A stretch of DNA of 64,000 bases, taken from the NCBI RefSeq assembly GCF_000426245.1, contig NZ_AUEZ01000012.1, positions 62,001 to 126,000 on the forward strand, in the 5' to 3' direction. The notes below the pieces were generated by a model. It was not told the DNA's origin. It searched no databases and worked only from the letters and a program-made list of their open reading frames with translations. Numbering within the stretch: the stretch's first letter is position 1; the number at the start of each line of letters is the position of its first letter. This DNA is from Bradyrhizobium sp. Ai1a-2 (GTDB taxonomy: Bacteria; Pseudomonadota; Alphaproteobacteria; Rhizobiales; Xanthobacteraceae). A program made the translations under genes and the position numbers. Below are positions 18,251 to 28,446 of this stretch, piece after piece.

Positions 18251-18257
18251 TTCTAAA
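18251..18257 (+). promoter_or_regulatory. possible Irr (ICE-type) half-site before feoA
   Basis: TTCTAAA, the right half of the iron control element bound by Irr in rhizobia (TTTAGAA-N-TTCTAAA from memory), 62 bp before the feoA ATG. The left half (CTTGTAA) matches at only four of seven positions. Weak, but the downstream genes are iron transport. Confidence 0.3.
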
Positions 18258-18318
18258 TCCCCGCTTCGTGTTGATCGCAGCGCTTGACCCTTTCGCGCCC
18301 GGCTGGAAAACACGAGCA

Positions 18319-18594
18319 ATGAGCGAACAAACCGATATCCGAACATCTCAGCCGTTGGGATTGGCCAAGCGGGGATATTCGGGCGTGATCCAGCATCTGG
18401 CCGTGGCTGACGCGGCTTCCGCGCTCGCCGGCCACGAACTTGAGAGCCGGTTGATCGAGCTCGGTTTCGTCGAGGGCGCCCGGGTCGAGGTGCTGCACGA
18501 GGGGATCGTTGGACGCGACCCGATCGCGGTCAGGGTCGAGAACGTCACGATCGCCCTGCGCCGGCGCGAGGCCATGGCGATCATCGTCGCCTGA
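18319..18594 (+). CDS. feoA: ferrous iron transport protein A
   Basis: 91-aa cytosolic SH3-like protein that supports FeoB. The core LESRLIELGFVEGARVEVLHEG and DPIAVRVENVTIALRRREA is typical of FeoA. The ATG at 18319 (MSEQTDIRTS) was chosen; the in-frame upstream extension has no family counterpart. It is 19 bp before feoB and clearly in one operon. Confidence 0.93.
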   Translation: MSEQTDIRTSQPLGLAKRGYSGVIQHLAVADAASALAGHELESRLIELGFVEGARVEVLHEGIVGRDPIAVRVENVTIALRRREAMAIIVA

Positions 18595-18613
18595 TGGAGC
18601 GATCGGTAACACG

Positions 18614-20485
18614 ATGGAAGCCCCACTCCTGCATCTGGCGCTAGTTGGCACGCCCAACAGCGGCAAGACCTCGCTTTTCAATGCGCTGACGGGCAGCCGC
18701 CAGAAGGTCGCGAACTATCCGGGCGTGACCGTCGAGCGCAAGGAAGGGTTCTTCGTCACCCCCGCCGGACGGCAGGTTTCGGTGGTGGACCTGCCCGGCA
18801 CCTATTCGCTGCGCGGGCGCAGCCCGGACGAGGAAATCACCCGCGACATGGTGCTGGGCCGCACCCCGGGCGAGGTCGCGCCCGATCTCATCCTCTGCGT
18901 CGCGGACGCGACCAATCTGCGGCTGACGATCCGTCTGCTGCTGGAGCTCAAGAACACCGGCCGGCCGATGATGCTGGTGCTCAACATGTTCGACATTGCC
19001 GCCCGCCGCGGCGTGGACGTGGACGTGCCGAAATTGTCCGAGGCGCTCGGCATGCCGGTGGTGACGTCGATTGCGGTTCGCAAGGGCGGAATCGCCGAAC
19101 TGTTGCGCCGAACCGACGAGATTGCGGCGCGGGAGCAGATACCCGTCGGGCCGAATCGCTGGCAGCCCCTCACCGTCTCCCAGTTGCGCGCCACCCAGCG
19201 CGAGGCCGACCGGATCATCGCGTCCGCCGTCACACTGCCGGCCAAGCCCGACACCTGGACCGCGCGGATCGACGCGGTGGTGCTGCATCCGGTGGCAGGA
19301 CTTTTCATCCTCGCGCTGATCCTGTTCCTGATGTTCCAGGCGGTGTTCGCCTGGGCACAGCCGCTGATGGAGCTGTTGTCCTCGGCCTTCGACGCGCTCG
19401 GCCAGTTCGTGCATGAGACGCTGCCGGAAGGGCTGCTGCAAAGCTTCCTGCAGAACGGTGTCATCTCCGGCGTCGGCAGCGTCATCGTGTTCCTGCCGCA
19501 GATCATCATCATCTTCCTCTTCATCCTGCTCCTGGAAGATTTCGGCTACATGGCGCGCGCGGCGTTCCTGATGGACCGCATCATGGGCGGCGCAGGCCTG
19601 CACGGCCGCGCCTTCATTCCGCTGCTGTCGAGCTTTGCCTGCGCGATCCCCGGCATCATGGCGACGCGTGTGATCGACAACCGTCGCGACCGTCTGACCA
19701 CCATCCTGATCGCGCCGCTGATGACGTGCTCGGCGCGAATTCCGGTGTACACGCTGATCATCTCGGCCTTCATTCCGGACCGCGACGTCTGGGGTTGGTT
19801 CAACCTGCGCGGCCTTGTCCTGTTCGGCCTCTATGCGGCTGGAATCACCAGCGCGCTCGCCGTCTCGTTCCTGGTCAAGTTCTTCATGCTGCGCGATTAC
19901 GCCCCCGCGCCGTTCATGCTTGAATTGCCCGACTACAAACTGCCACGCCTGAAGAGCATCGCGATCGGCGTCTATACGCGGGCGAAGATGTTCCTGCAGC
20001 GGGCCGGCACGACGATCTTCTCGATGATGGTGCTGATCTGGTTCCTGGCATCATTCCCGACCGCGCCGGCCGGCGCCGAAGGACCCGCCATCAACTACAG
20101 CCTCGCGGCGATCATCGGCAAGGCGCTTGAGCCGCTCCTGGCACCGCTCGGATTCAACTGGCAGATCGCAGTGGCGCTGATCCCCGGCATGGCCGCGCGC
20201 GAAGTCGCGGTGGCGGCGCTCGGCACCGTCTACGCCATCGAGGGCGGCAAGGAAGCCGCCGACCAAATCGGCCACGTGCTCGCCACCAAATGGAGCCTTG
20301 CTACCGCGCTGTCGCTGCTGGTCTGGTACATCTTCGCCCCGCAATGCGCCTCGACGCTCGCAGTGATCCGCCGCGAGACCGGCGGCTGGCGATGGATGGC
20401 GGTGACGTTCTTCTACATGCTGGCGCTGGCGTATCTTGCGAGCTTGGCGACATACAATATCGCGGTCGCGTTGGGCGCTGGTTAG
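18614..20485 (+). CDS. feoB: ferrous iron transport protein B
   Basis: Fe(II) permease with an N-terminal G domain, 623 aa, inner membrane. G1 is GTPNSGKTS, G3 DLPGTYS and G4 NMFD. The membrane part holds two Gate motifs, with LLSSFACAIPGIMATR and PLMTCSARIPVY carrying the conserved Cys residues. It is shorter than E. coli FeoB (773 aa), as in many alphaproteobacteria. No feoC follows. The ATG at 18614 was chosen because G1 follows within 12 residues. Confidence 0.95.
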   Translation: MEAPLLHLALVGTPNSGKTSLFNALTGSRQKVANYPGVTVERKEGFFVTPAGRQVSVVDLPGTYSLRGRSPDEEITRDMVLGRTPGEVAPDLILCVADATNLRLTIRLLLELKNTGRPMMLVLNMFDIAARRGVDVDVPKLSEALGMPVVTSIAVRKGGIAELLRRTDEIAAREQIPVGPNRWQPLTVSQLRATQREADRIIASAVTLPAKPDTWTARIDAVVLHPVAGLFILALILFLMFQAVFAWAQPLMELLSSAFDALGQFVHETLPEGLLQSFLQNGVISGVGSVIVFLPQIIIIFLFILLLEDFGYMARAAFLMDRIMGGAGLHGRAFIPLLSSFACAIPGIMATRVIDNRRDRLTTILIAPLMTCSARIPVYTLIISAFIPDRDVWGWFNLRGLVLFGLYAAGITSALAVSFLVKFFMLRDYAPAPFMLELPDYKLPRLKSIAIGVYTRAKMFLQRAGTTIFSMMVLIWFLASFPTAPAGAEGPAINYSLAAIIGKALEPLLAPLGFNWQIAVALIPGMAAREVAVAALGTVYAIEGGKEAADQIGHVLATKWSLATALSLLVWYIFAPQCASTLAVIRRETGGWRWMAVTFFYMLALAYLASLATYNIAVALGAG

Positions 20486-20515
20486 CTTTCTCCGTCGTCC
20501 CTGAGAAAGCAGTCC

Positions 20516-20600
20516 GTAGGATGGGTAGAGCGCAGCGAAACCCATCGCGATGGATCGAGCCGAGCGAACGATGGGTTTCGCTTCGCTCCACCCATCCTAC
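20516..20600. repeat. palindromic repeat, family A, copy 2
   Basis: 31-bp arms at 20516-20546 and 20570-20600, differing at two positions, flank a 23-nt centre. It lies between the convergent feoB and rlmE genes and could act as a bidirectional terminator. Confidence 0.88.
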
Positions 20601-20612
20601 ACACTCGCCACG

Positions 20613-21305
20613 TCATTGCGCCGTCTTCGCCGCGCCGCGAAAGCCGGTGGCCAGCACGTAACGCTCGGAAGAATCCTGGCGGCTGGCGGCGGGCTTCACG
20701 TGGCGCACCGTCGCAAAATCGCGCTTCAATTGCGCCAACAGCTCCGCGTCCGCGCCGCTCTGAAACACCTTGGCCAAAAACGCGCCGCCGGGGCTGAGCA
20801 CGTCGCAGGCGAAGGCAGCGGCGGTCTCGACGAGGCCGACGATGCGGAGCTGGTCGGTCTTGCGGTGACCGGTGGTGTTGGCGGCCATGTCGGACATCAC
20901 GATGTCGGCGCGGCCGCCCATCATCGCGATCAGTTTTTCCGGCGCGTCATGGTCGAGGAAATCGAGCTGCGCGAACGTGACGCCGGGGATCTCGCCCATT
21001 TCCAACACATCGATTGCGATCACCTTGCCCTTGCCATCGACGGCGCCGACACGCTTGGCCGCGACCTGACTCCAGCCGCCGGGCGCAGCGCCGAGATCGA
21101 CCACGGTCATGCCCGGCTTGAGCAGGCGATATTTGTCGTCGATCTCGGTCAGCTTGAAGGCCGCGCGCGAGCGGTAGCCCTGCGCCTTGGCCTTCGCGAC
21201 ATAGGGATCGTTGAGCTGGCGCTCCAGCCAGAGCTTTGAGGACAATTTCCGCTTGCCGCCGCTCTTGACCGTGACGTGCAGCCGGCCGGTCGAATCTTTC
21301 GCCAT
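20613..21305 (-). CDS. rlmE: 23S rRNA (uridine-2'-O)-methyltransferase
   Basis: RlmE/FtsJ, methylating U2552 of 23S rRNA late in 50S assembly. 230 aa. The SAM site is [15 protein letters not shown], and the KDKE-type catalytic residues fall in [20 protein letters not shown] and FLAKVFQ. The basic N-terminus ([19 protein letters not shown]) is typical of alphaproteobacterial members. It is 16 bp downstream of the ppx/gppA-type gene, an arrangement common in this group. Confidence 0.93.
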   Translation of the reverse strand: MAKDSTGRLHVTVKSGGKRKLSSKLWLERQLNDPYVAKAKAQGYRSRAAFKLTEIDDKYRLLKPGMTVVDLGAAPGGWSQVAAKRVGAVDGKGKVIAIDVLEMGEIPGVTFAQLDFLDHDAPEKLIAMMGGRADIVMSDMAANTTGHRKTDQLRIVGLVETAAAFACDVLSPGGAFLAKVFQSGADAELLAQLKRDFATVRHVKPAASRQDSSERYVLATGFRGAAKTAQ

Positions 21306-21321
21306 ACTTATCTCGATCTCG

Positions 21322-22377
21322 TTAGGTCGCCTGCAGGCACGCCGTCAGAGCGCCGTCCTCGCGCATCATCTCGACCAGCATGCCTTCGCGCAGGCCGCGG
21401 TCGGCGACGCGCAGCCGCGGCAGCGGGAATGCGTTCCTGACGGCATCCAGGATCGCGCAGCCCGCAAGCACGAGATCGGCACGCTCGATGCTGATGCAGG
21501 CGTTGTTGGCGCGCTCCTCATAGCTCATGCCCAGCAGTTTCTGGATTATCGCGGTAAGCTCGGCGTCGTTCATCCAGATGCCGTCGATGCGGCGGCGATC
21601 GTAGCGCGGCAGGTTGAGGAATACGCCTGCGAGCGTCGTCACCGTGCCTGAGGTGCCGAGCAGGTGCATATCGCGCAAGTCGGTGCCGTGCTCGGCCGCG
21701 AACGGCGCAACATATTGCGCGACCTCCGCCACCATCCGCGCATACAACTCTTTTGTGACATTGCGACCGCCGAACTGCTCGGCAAGGCTGACCACGCCGA
21801 ACGGGATCGACATCCAGGACTTGATCCAGGGCGCGGCGTCCGGCCGCGCCGGATCGCGTTCGATCCGCACCAGTTCAGTCGAGCCGCCGCCGATGTCGAA
21901 CAGGATGGCGCCGCGGCCCCTCCGGTCGAGCAGCGGCGAACAGCCGATGACGGCCAGCGTCGCCTCGGTCTCGCGGTCGATCACTTCGAGCTTGATGCCG
22001 GTCTCCGCGGCGACACGGGCGCGGAAACTATCGGCATTGGCGGCGGCGCGGCAGGCCTCGGTCGCGATCAGCCGCAGCCGGCGGGCCCTGCGGTAGCGGA
22101 TCTTGTCGCTGCAGATCGAGAGCGCGGCGATCGCGCGCTCGATCGCGGCGTCGCTGATGGAACCGGTCGCCGAAATCCCCTCGCCGAGCCGGATGATTCG
22201 CGAGAAGGAGTCGACGACGCGGAACCCGTCCCCGGTGGGACAGGCGATCAGGAGCCTGCAGTTGTTGGTGCCAAGGTCGAGCGCGGCGTAGACGCCGCTT
22301 TCGACGGCCGCCGTAGCCAACCCTGACGGGCTCTCGCGGGCCGCAAGGCCGACGCAAGGCCGCGTGTCATCCTTCAT
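21322..22377 (-). CDS. Ppx/GppA phosphatase family protein
   Basis: Exopolyphosphatase/guanosine pentaphosphate phosphohydrolase-type actin-fold enzyme of 351 aa. Phosphate loops are [13 protein letters not shown] near residue 32 and [12 protein letters not shown] mid-chain; [13 protein letters not shown] follows. It has only the two-domain core, without the C-terminal HD-like extension of E. coli Ppx. It may act in polyphosphate or ppGpp turnover. It is transcribed just ahead of rlmE. Confidence 0.9.
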   Translation of the reverse strand: MKDDTRPCVGLAARESPSGLATAAVESGVYAALDLGTNNCRLLIACPTGDGFRVVDSFSRIIRLGEGISATGSISDAAIERAIAALSICSDKIRYRRARRLRLIATEACRAAANADSFRARVAAETGIKLEVIDRETEATLAVIGCSPLLDRRGRGAILFDIGGGSTELVRIERDPARPDAAPWIKSWMSIPFGVVSLAEQFGGRNVTKELYARMVAEVAQYVAPFAAEHGTDLRDMHLLGTSGTVTTLAGVFLNLPRYDRRRIDGIWMNDAELTAIIQKLLGMSYEERANNACISIERADLVLAGCAILDAVRNAFPLPRLRVADRGLREGMLVEMMREDGALTACLQAT

Positions 22378-22574
22378 CCACTGTCTTTCCGCCGGCGCAC
22401 GGCGCCCGCCGAAGAAAATTTCCCTTCACGGAAACTTTAGCAGCGCCAAAGGCCTACGCAACAAATCATCACACGCGACATGCCTAATCGGGCGTTGTCG
22501 CTTACGTCACCCTACGTTATCTCGTCGAAACTCAGCGAAATTGCTCCAAATCGCGGCATTTCAGGTCATTTACC

Positions 22575-24950
22575 ATGCAAGATCACACATCTCCCGCCGC
22601 CCTCGAAAATGCCCTCGCACTGCAAAAATACGGTGTCGGGCAGCCGGTCCGCCGCAAGGAGGACGACACTCTGGTGCGCGGCAAGGGCAAATATACCGAC
22701 GATTTCTCCCTGCCCGGCCAGGTCTATTGCTGGATGGTGCGTTCCTCGCACGCCCACGGCCTCATCAAGGGGATCGACACCTCGGCCGCCAGGGCGATGC
22801 CGGGTGTGCTCGGGGTGTGGACCGGCGCGGACCTCGCGGCCGCCAACTACAACCCCTTCACCTGCGGCATGCCGCTGAAGAGCCGCGATGGCTCGGCGCT
22901 ATTGCAGACCAACCGGCCGGCGCTGCCGACGGACAAGGTCCGCTTCGTCGGTGACCCCATCGCCTTCGTGGTGGCGGAAACGGCGGCGCAGGCGCGCGAT
23001 GCGGCCGAAGCCGTCGAGGTCGATATCGAGTCGCTGTCGGCGGTAACGGATGCCGCCGAGGCGGCCAAGCCCGGCGCGCCACAGCTCTACGACCACATCC
23101 CGAACAATGTCGCACTCGACTACCATTACGGCGACACCGACAAGATCAATGCGGCCTTCGCCAGCGCCACGCATGTAACGAAGCTCGACATCGTCAACAC
23201 ACGCGTCGCTGTCGTCTCGATGGAGCCGCGCGTCGCGCTTGCCGCCTACGACAGGACAACCGAGCGCTATACGCTGCAAGTGCCGACCCAGGGCGTCTCC
23301 GGCAACAAGGCGACCTTGGCAAAAATCCTCAACGTGCCGCCGGAGAAGGTGCGGATCCTCACCGCCAATGTCGGCGGCTCCTTCGGCATGAAGAACCTCA
23401 ACTACCCCGAATACACCTGCATCGCGCATGCGGCGAAGGAACTCGGGCGTCCGGTGAAATGGACCGACGAGCGCTCGACCAGCTTCCTCTCGGACAGCCA
23501 GGGCCGCGCCCAGCTCATCCATGCCGAGCTCGCGCTCGATGCCGACGGCAAGTTCCTGGCGGTGCGGCTTTCCGGCTATGGCAATCTCGGCGCCTACATC
23601 ACCGGCGTCGCGCCCGGGCCGCTGTCGCTCAACACCGGCAAGAACCTCGCAAGCGTCTACCGCACGCCGCTGCTCGGCGTCGACATCAAGACGGTGCTGA
23701 CCAACACCACGCTGATGGGCGCCTATCGCGGCGCCGGACGGCCCGAGGCCAATTACTACATGGAGCGGCTAATCGATAAGGCGGCCGACGAGATGGGCAT
23801 CAACCGCCTGACGTTGCGGAAGCGCAATTTCATCAAGCCGTCACAACTGCCCTTCCCGGCCGCATCAGGCGTTACCTACGACAGCGGCGATTTCCAGGGC
23901 GTGTTCGAGAAGGCGCTGGAGATTTCAGACTACGAGAATTTCAGCAAGCGCAAGCGGGAGAGCAAGAAGAACGGCAAATTGCGCGGCATCGCGGTCGGCT
24001 CCTACCTCGAGGTCACCGCGCCGCCGAGCGGCGAGCTCGGCAAGATCACCTTCGATCCGGACGGATCGGTGACGCTGACCACCGGCACGCTCGATTACGG
24101 CCAGGGTCATGCAACGCCGTTCGCGCAGGTGCTGTCCGACCAGCTCGGCGTGCCCTTCGACAAGATCAAGCTCGAACAGGGCGACAGCGATCTCGTCCGG
24201 TTCGGCAACGGCACCGGCGGCTCGCGCTCGATCACCGCAACCGGCCAGGCCATCGTCGAAGCGTCCGCGCTCGTCATCGAGAAGGGCAAGAAAGCCGCCG
24301 GGCATCTGATGGAAGCATCCGAAGCCGACATCGAATTTGGCGGCGGCCGTTTCACCATCGCCGGCACCGACCGCTCCATCGGCATCATGGAGCTCGCGCA
24401 GCGGATGCGCGAGGGCCAGATTGCCGAGGGCGGACCTGACACGCTTGACGTCGACCATGCCACCAAGGAGACGCCGTCGACCTTCCCGAACGGCTGCCAT
24501 GTCGCGGAGGTCGAGATCGATCCGGACACCGGCGTCACGAAGATCGTGCGCTACACCGGTGTCAATGACTTCGGCACCATCGTCAATCCGATGATCGTCG
24601 CGGGCCAGTTGCACGGCGGTGTCGCGCAGGGCATCGGCCAGGCGCTGATGGAAGAGGTCAATTACGACGGCTCCGGCCAGCCGATCACCGGCTCGTTCAT
24701 GGACTATGCCCTGCCGCGCGCCGAGGACATTCCGAGCATGGCGGTCGGCGATCACCCCTCGCCGGCGAAGTCGAATCCGCTCGGCACCAAGGGCTGCGGC
24801 GAAGCCGGCTGCGCCGGCAGCCTCGCCACAGTGGTGAATGCTGTGGTCGATGCGCTGTCGGAATACGGCATCAAGCATATCAACATGCCGCTGACGTCGG
24901 AGAAGGTGTGGCGAGCGATCCAGGACGCGAGGAACGCGAAGGCGGCGTAG
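22575..24950 (+). CDS. molybdenum hydroxylase large subunit (form II CO dehydrogenase-like)
   Basis: 791-aa Mo-cofactor subunit of the xanthine oxidase family. The active-site loop reads [16 protein letters not shown], the form II signature; true form I CoxL has a Cys-containing loop. [10 protein letters not shown] and [13 protein letters not shown] are cofactor-binding stretches, and the Glu in KGCGEAG is the catalytic base. The start [16 protein letters not shown] gives a normal length. Notably no 2Fe-2S or FAD subunit gene is adjacent: the left neighbour is ppx/gppA and the right a hotdog protein. Its substrate is unlikely to be CO. Confidence 0.88.
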   Translation: MQDHTSPAALENALALQKYGVGQPVRRKEDDTLVRGKGKYTDDFSLPGQVYCWMVRSSHAHGLIKGIDTSAARAMPGVLGVWTGADLAAANYNPFTCGMPLKSRDGSALLQTNRPALPTDKVRFVGDPIAFVVAETAAQARDAAEAVEVDIESLSAVTDAAEAAKPGAPQLYDHIPNNVALDYHYGDTDKINAAFASATHVTKLDIVNTRVAVVSMEPRVALAAYDRTTERYTLQVPTQGVSGNKATLAKILNVPPEKVRILTANVGGSFGMKNLNYPEYTCIAHAAKELGRPVKWTDERSTSFLSDSQGRAQLIHAELALDADGKFLAVRLSGYGNLGAYITGVAPGPLSLNTGKNLASVYRTPLLGVDIKTVLTNTTLMGAYRGAGRPEANYYMERLIDKAADEMGINRLTLRKRNFIKPSQLPFPAASGVTYDSGDFQGVFEKALEISDYENFSKRKRESKKNGKLRGIAVGSYLEVTAPPSGELGKITFDPDGSVTLTTGTLDYGQGHATPFAQVLSDQLGVPFDKIKLEQGDSDLVRFGNGTGGSRSITATGQAIVEASALVIEKGKKAAGHLMEASEADIEFGGGRFTIAGTDRSIGIMELAQRMREGQIAEGGPDTLDVDHATKETPSTFPNGCHVAEVEIDPDTGVTKIVRYTGVNDFGTIVNPMIVAGQLHGGVAQGIGQALMEEVNYDGSGQPITGSFMDYALPRAEDIPSMAVGDHPSPAKSNPLGTKGCGEAGCAGSLATVVNAVVDALSEYGIKHINMPLTSEKVWRAIQDARNAKAA

Positions 24951-24980
24951 GCCGCCGGCCAGGGCGAGTCTAAGGGAGTT

Positions 24981-25072
24981 CGTAGCCCGGGTGGAGCGCA
25001 GCGCAACCCGGGACTTCTGCATCAGCGTTGGCGAGCGGCCCCCGGGTTACGCTGCGCTTCACCCGGGCTACG
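24981..25072. repeat. palindromic repeat, family B, copy 1
   Basis: The 32-bp arms 24981-25012 and 25041-25072 begin CGTAGCCCGGGTGGAGCGCA and end in the complement. It lies between the convergent Mo-hydroxylase and hotdog genes. The arms share the GTAG...GAGCG layout with family A, suggesting a common origin. Confidence 0.85.
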
Positions 25073-25102
25073 GGTCTCCCGTAGAGAGAGGCGAAGAAGA
25101 AG

Positions 25103-25900
25103 TCACGCTGCGGCCTGCTCGCGTGGCTGGTAGATTGCGATGTGCCAGCAATGGGCGAGCGGCGTGGTGCCGTTGGCGACGACGATCGCGTCGAGCTCGA
25201 CGAAGCGGTGGCCCTTCTTGTCGTAATTGGCGGTGACGCGCGCGCGGGCCGTCAACTCATCGCCGGCTTTGGCGGCCGAGAGCAATTGCATCCGGCTGCC
25301 GACGTGAATCCAGGGGCCGAGGATGGCGTTGTCGACCAGGAGCTTGTTCATCACTTTCTGCAGCATGCCGGGATGGCCGAGATTTTCGCGCGCGTAGATT
25401 TCATCTGTTTCGCGGATATCAGCCAGATATCCTTTGGCGGCATCGCCGACCCAGGCATAAGGCCGGGTGCCGAGCCATTTGCCGACTTCGTAGGACAAGG
25501 CACTCACCGGCTCCCGCTCGGCGACCGCGGGGACCACGGTGTAATCCTTGATCGAAACGGCGGGCACCGCGGCTGGCAGCGACGCGTTGCCGGTGGCGCA
25601 AAGCTCTCCACGGCTGAACACCTCGATCGATAGCGTGCCATCGCGCTCTGCGCCCCTCACCTCGGCCTGCTCGCCGTCATAGACCGGCTTGACGAAACGC
25701 GCGTCGATCAGGCCACGCGCGAGGAAATCGCGGCCCCATTTCGCGACCGGCAGGTGCATCATGTAGGCCATCACGTCGACGCCGGGGACCAGCCCGCCTG
25801 AGAAGCCGTACCGCCGCGCCACCGTGTCGTCATGGATCTTGTTCTCGGACTCTTTCGAGGTGTTATAGGCCGAGACGCGGTAGGTCTGAGGATTGCTCAT
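25103..25900 (-). CDS. double-hotdog MaoC-like protein
   Basis: 265 aa. The N-terminal part ([21 protein letters not shown]) has the layout of a MaoC-type hydratase motif with the His/Asp pair and LVPG helix. The second half ([28 protein letters not shown]) is a typical hotdog beta-strand run. This suggests two tandem hotdog folds acting on an acyl thioester, as hydratase or thioesterase. Substrate is unknown and the gene is monocistronic. Confidence 0.65.
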   Translation of the reverse strand: MSNPQTYRVSAYNTSKESENKIHDDTVARRYGFSGGLVPGVDVMAYMMHLPVAKWGRDFLARGLIDARFVKPVYDGEQAEVRGAERDGTLSIEVFSRGELCATGNASLPAAVPAVSIKDYTVVPAVAEREPVSALSYEVGKWLGTRPYAWVGDAAKGYLADIRETDEIYARENLGHPGMLQKVMNKLLVDNAILGPWIHVGSRMQLLSAAKAGDELTARARVTANYDKKGHRFVELDAIVVANGTTPLAHCWHIAIYQPREQAAA

Positions 25901-26032
25901 GGGGTTCCCCTTATTTCGGTTGTTTTCTGGCGGGATCGTACGCGATCAACGGTCCGTGGCAAGCCTGCGCCCGGCTCGCAATTTTCCGCCCGATGGGTTA
26001 CATGCGGCTCACGAATGAACCACCAAGCCGTG

Positions 26033-26527
26033 ATGCCAACTGAAAACCCTACCCGCATCTATGTCGATGCCGACGCCTGTCCGGTGAAGGACGAGATTTA
26101 TCGCGTCGCGCTCCGGCACGGGCTTGCCGTCAGCGTGGTCGCGGGCAATTTCATCCGCGTGCCGCAGGATCCGCTGATCGAGCGCGTCGCCGCCGGTTCC
26201 GGCATGGATGCCGCCGATGACTGGATCGCCGAGCGCGCCGGAGATGGCGACATCGTGATCACCGCGGATATTCCGCTCGCGAGCCGCTGCGTGAAGGCGG
26301 GCGCAGACGTGATTGCGCCGAATGGCAAACCGTTCACGGAGCAATCGATCGGCATGACGCTGGCGATGCGAAATCTGATGACCGATCTGCGCTCGTCAGG
26401 TGAAATCACCGGCGGGCCACCATCGTTCTCGCCGCGCGACCGCTCGGCATTCCTCTCGGCGCTCGATACCGCGATCCGCCGCATCCAGCGCCGACGCGCT
26501 GAACAGACCGCACCGGGACAAGGCTGA
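26033..26527 (+). CDS. YaiI/YqxD-family (DUF188, UPF0178) protein
   Basis: 164 aa. Matches the family start [19 protein letters not shown] and the acidic motif [15 protein letters not shown]. The fold is PIN-like with a cluster of Asp residues, suggesting a nuclease, but function is not established. The ATG at 26033 ([10 protein letters not shown]) was preferred; an ATG at 26015 is also possible. The stop TGA shares bases with the ATG of the ABC-F gene (TGATG), so the two are translationally coupled. Confidence 0.85.
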   Translation: MPTENPTRIYVDADACPVKDEIYRVALRHGLAVSVVAGNFIRVPQDPLIERVAAGSGMDAADDWIAERAGDGDIVITADIPLASRCVKAGADVIAPNGKPFTEQSIGMTLAMRNLMTDLRSSGEITGGPPSFSPRDRSAFLSALDTAIRRIQRRRAEQTAPGQG

Positions 26528-28338
26528 TGGCGCCTCCTCTCATCCAGCTTAGGGATATCCGGCTGACGTTTGGCGGCACGCCGCTACTCTCGGGCGTCGA
26601 GCTGTCGGTTTCCGCCGAAGAGCGCGTGTGCCTGATCGGGCGCAACGGCTCGGGCAAATCGACGCTGCTCAAGATCGCGGCCGGACTTGTCGAGCCTGAC
26701 GCCGGCAGCCGCTTCGTGCAGCCGGGCGCGACCATCCGCTATCTGCCGCAGGAGCCGGATTTTGGCGATCACGCCACCACGCTCGCTTATGTCGAAGCGG
26801 GACTCGGACCGGGCGATGACCATTATCAGGCGCGCTACCTGCTCGAGCAGCTCGGACTGCATGGCGACGAAGATCCCGCGCATCTCTCCGGCGGCGAAGC
26901 GCGTCGCGCGGCGCTGGCGCGGGTGCTGGCGCCCTCGCCCGACATCCTGCTCCTGGACGAGCCGACAAACCATCTCGACCTACCGACCATCGAATGGCTG
27001 GAGGGCGAATTGCAGAACCGGCGCTCGGCGCTGGTCCTGATCAGCCACGATCGCCGCTTCCTCACCAATCTGTCGCGCGCCACCGCCTGGCTCGACCGTG
27101 GCCAGATCAGGCAGATCGACCGCGGCTTCGGCGCGTTCGAGGCGTGGCGCGACGAGGTGCTGGCGGAGGAAGAGCGCGATCAGCACAAGCTCGACCGCAA
27201 GATCGTCAACGAGGAGCACTGGCTGCGCTACGGCGTCTCCGGCCGCCGCAAGCGCAACGTCAAGCGGCTTGCCAATCTGCATGCGCTGCGTTCACAGCGG
27301 CGGAACTATCGCGGCACCGCGGGCAGCGCCAATCTCGCTGCTGCGGAGGCGGAGAAATCCGGACGGCTGGTGATCGAGGCGAAGAACATCGCCAAATCGT
27401 TCGGCGAGCGCAGGATCGTCGAGGATTTCTCGACCCGCATCCAGCGCGGCGACCGCGTCGGCGTGGTCGGTCCGAACGGCGCCGGCAAGACCACACTGGT
27501 CAACCTATTGACCGGCGCGGAGACGCCCGACGCCGGCAGCGTGCGGCTCGGCGTCAATCTCGAAATGGCGACGCTGGATCAGCACCGCGAAAGCCTCGAT
27601 CCGAAAGCGACGCTGTCGGAAGCACTGACCGGCGGCCGCGGCGACCATGTGATGGTCGGCGGCAAGCCGAAGCATGTCGTCAGCTACATGAAGGATTTCC
27701 TGTTCTCGCAGGAGCAGATCCGCACGCCGCTGGAAGTGCTGTCCGGCGGCGAGCGCGGCCGGCTGATGCTCGCGCGCGCACTGGCAAAGCCCTCGAACCT
27801 ACTGGTGCTGGACGAGCCGACCAACGACCTCGATCTCGAAACCCTCGACGTGCTCGAGGAGATGCTCGGCGATTACGAGGGCACGGTGATCCTGATCAGC
27901 CACGACCGCGACTTTCTCGATCGCGTGGTGACGTCGGTGATCGTGCCCGAGGGCGATGGAAGCTGGATCGAATATGCCGGCGGCTACACCGACATGCTGG
28001 CGCAGCGTGGCGCGGATTTGAAGCGCGAGGCGGTGAAGACGGCGGTCGTCGAAGAGAAAAAGGAAGCCAAGGCTGCGGCGCCTGCCGCCGCGCCAAAGCG
28101 GCGGCTGAGCTTCAACGAGAAGCATGCGCTGGAGACGCTGCCGAAGACGATCGAGAAGCTGCACGCGGAAATCGCGAAGCAGCAGAAGCTGCTTGACGAT
28201 CCGAACCTCTACGCCAAGGATCGCAAGACATTCGACGGCGCCTCCGCCGCGATTGCCAAGGCGCAGCAGGAGCTTTCCGCCGCCGAAGACCGCTGGCTCG
28301 AGCTCGAAGTGCTCCGCGAAGAGATCGAGCAGGCATGA
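26527..28338 (+). CDS. uup: ABC-F ATPase, Uup-like
   Basis: 603-aa cytosolic protein with two ABC domains and no membrane part. Walker A motifs are GRNGSGKST and GPNGAGKTT, signatures LSGGEARRAAL and LSGGERGRLML, Walker B LLLDEPTNHLD and VLDEPTNDLD. A C-terminal coiled-coil tail (about 515-603, Glu/Lys/Ala-rich) is the Uup feature that binds branched DNA or the ribosome. ABC-F members act on stalled ribosomes. Overlaps the YaiI gene by one base. Confidence 0.92.
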   Translation: MAPPLIQLRDIRLTFGGTPLLSGVELSVSAEERVCLIGRNGSGKSTLLKIAAGLVEPDAGSRFVQPGATIRYLPQEPDFGDHATTLAYVEAGLGPGDDHYQARYLLEQLGLHGDEDPAHLSGGEARRAALARVLAPSPDILLLDEPTNHLDLPTIEWLEGELQNRRSALVLISHDRRFLTNLSRATAWLDRGQIRQIDRGFGAFEAWRDEVLAEEERDQHKLDRKIVNEEHWLRYGVSGRRKRNVKRLANLHALRSQRRNYRGTAGSANLAAAEAEKSGRLVIEAKNIAKSFGERRIVEDFSTRIQRGDRVGVVGPNGAGKTTLVNLLTGAETPDAGSVRLGVNLEMATLDQHRESLDPKATLSEALTGGRGDHVMVGGKPKHVVSYMKDFLFSQEQIRTPLEVLSGGERGRLMLARALAKPSNLLVLDEPTNDLDLETLDVLEEMLGDYEGTVILISHDRDFLDRVVTSVIVPEGDGSWIEYAGGYTDMLAQRGADLKREAVKTAVVEEKKEAKAAAPAAAPKRRLSFNEKHALETLPKTIEKLHAEIAKQQKLLDDPNLYAKDRKTFDGASAAIAKAQQELSAAEDRWLELEVLREEIEQA

Positions 28339-28341
28339 ACC

Positions 28342-28423
28342 GTAGGATGGGTGGAGCGAAGCGATACCCATCATGTGACCGCGACGAGGTTTGATGGGTT
28401 TCGCTGCGCTCTACCCATCCTAC
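28342..28423. repeat. palindromic repeat, family A, copy 3
   Basis: Arms 28342-28372 and 28393-28423, 31 bp each with a few mismatches. It sits between uup and the downstream D-threonine aldolase-like gene and provides a false upstream ATG for the latter. Confidence 0.88.
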
Positions 28424-28446
28424 GGCGTCGAACAGAGAGAAGAAGC

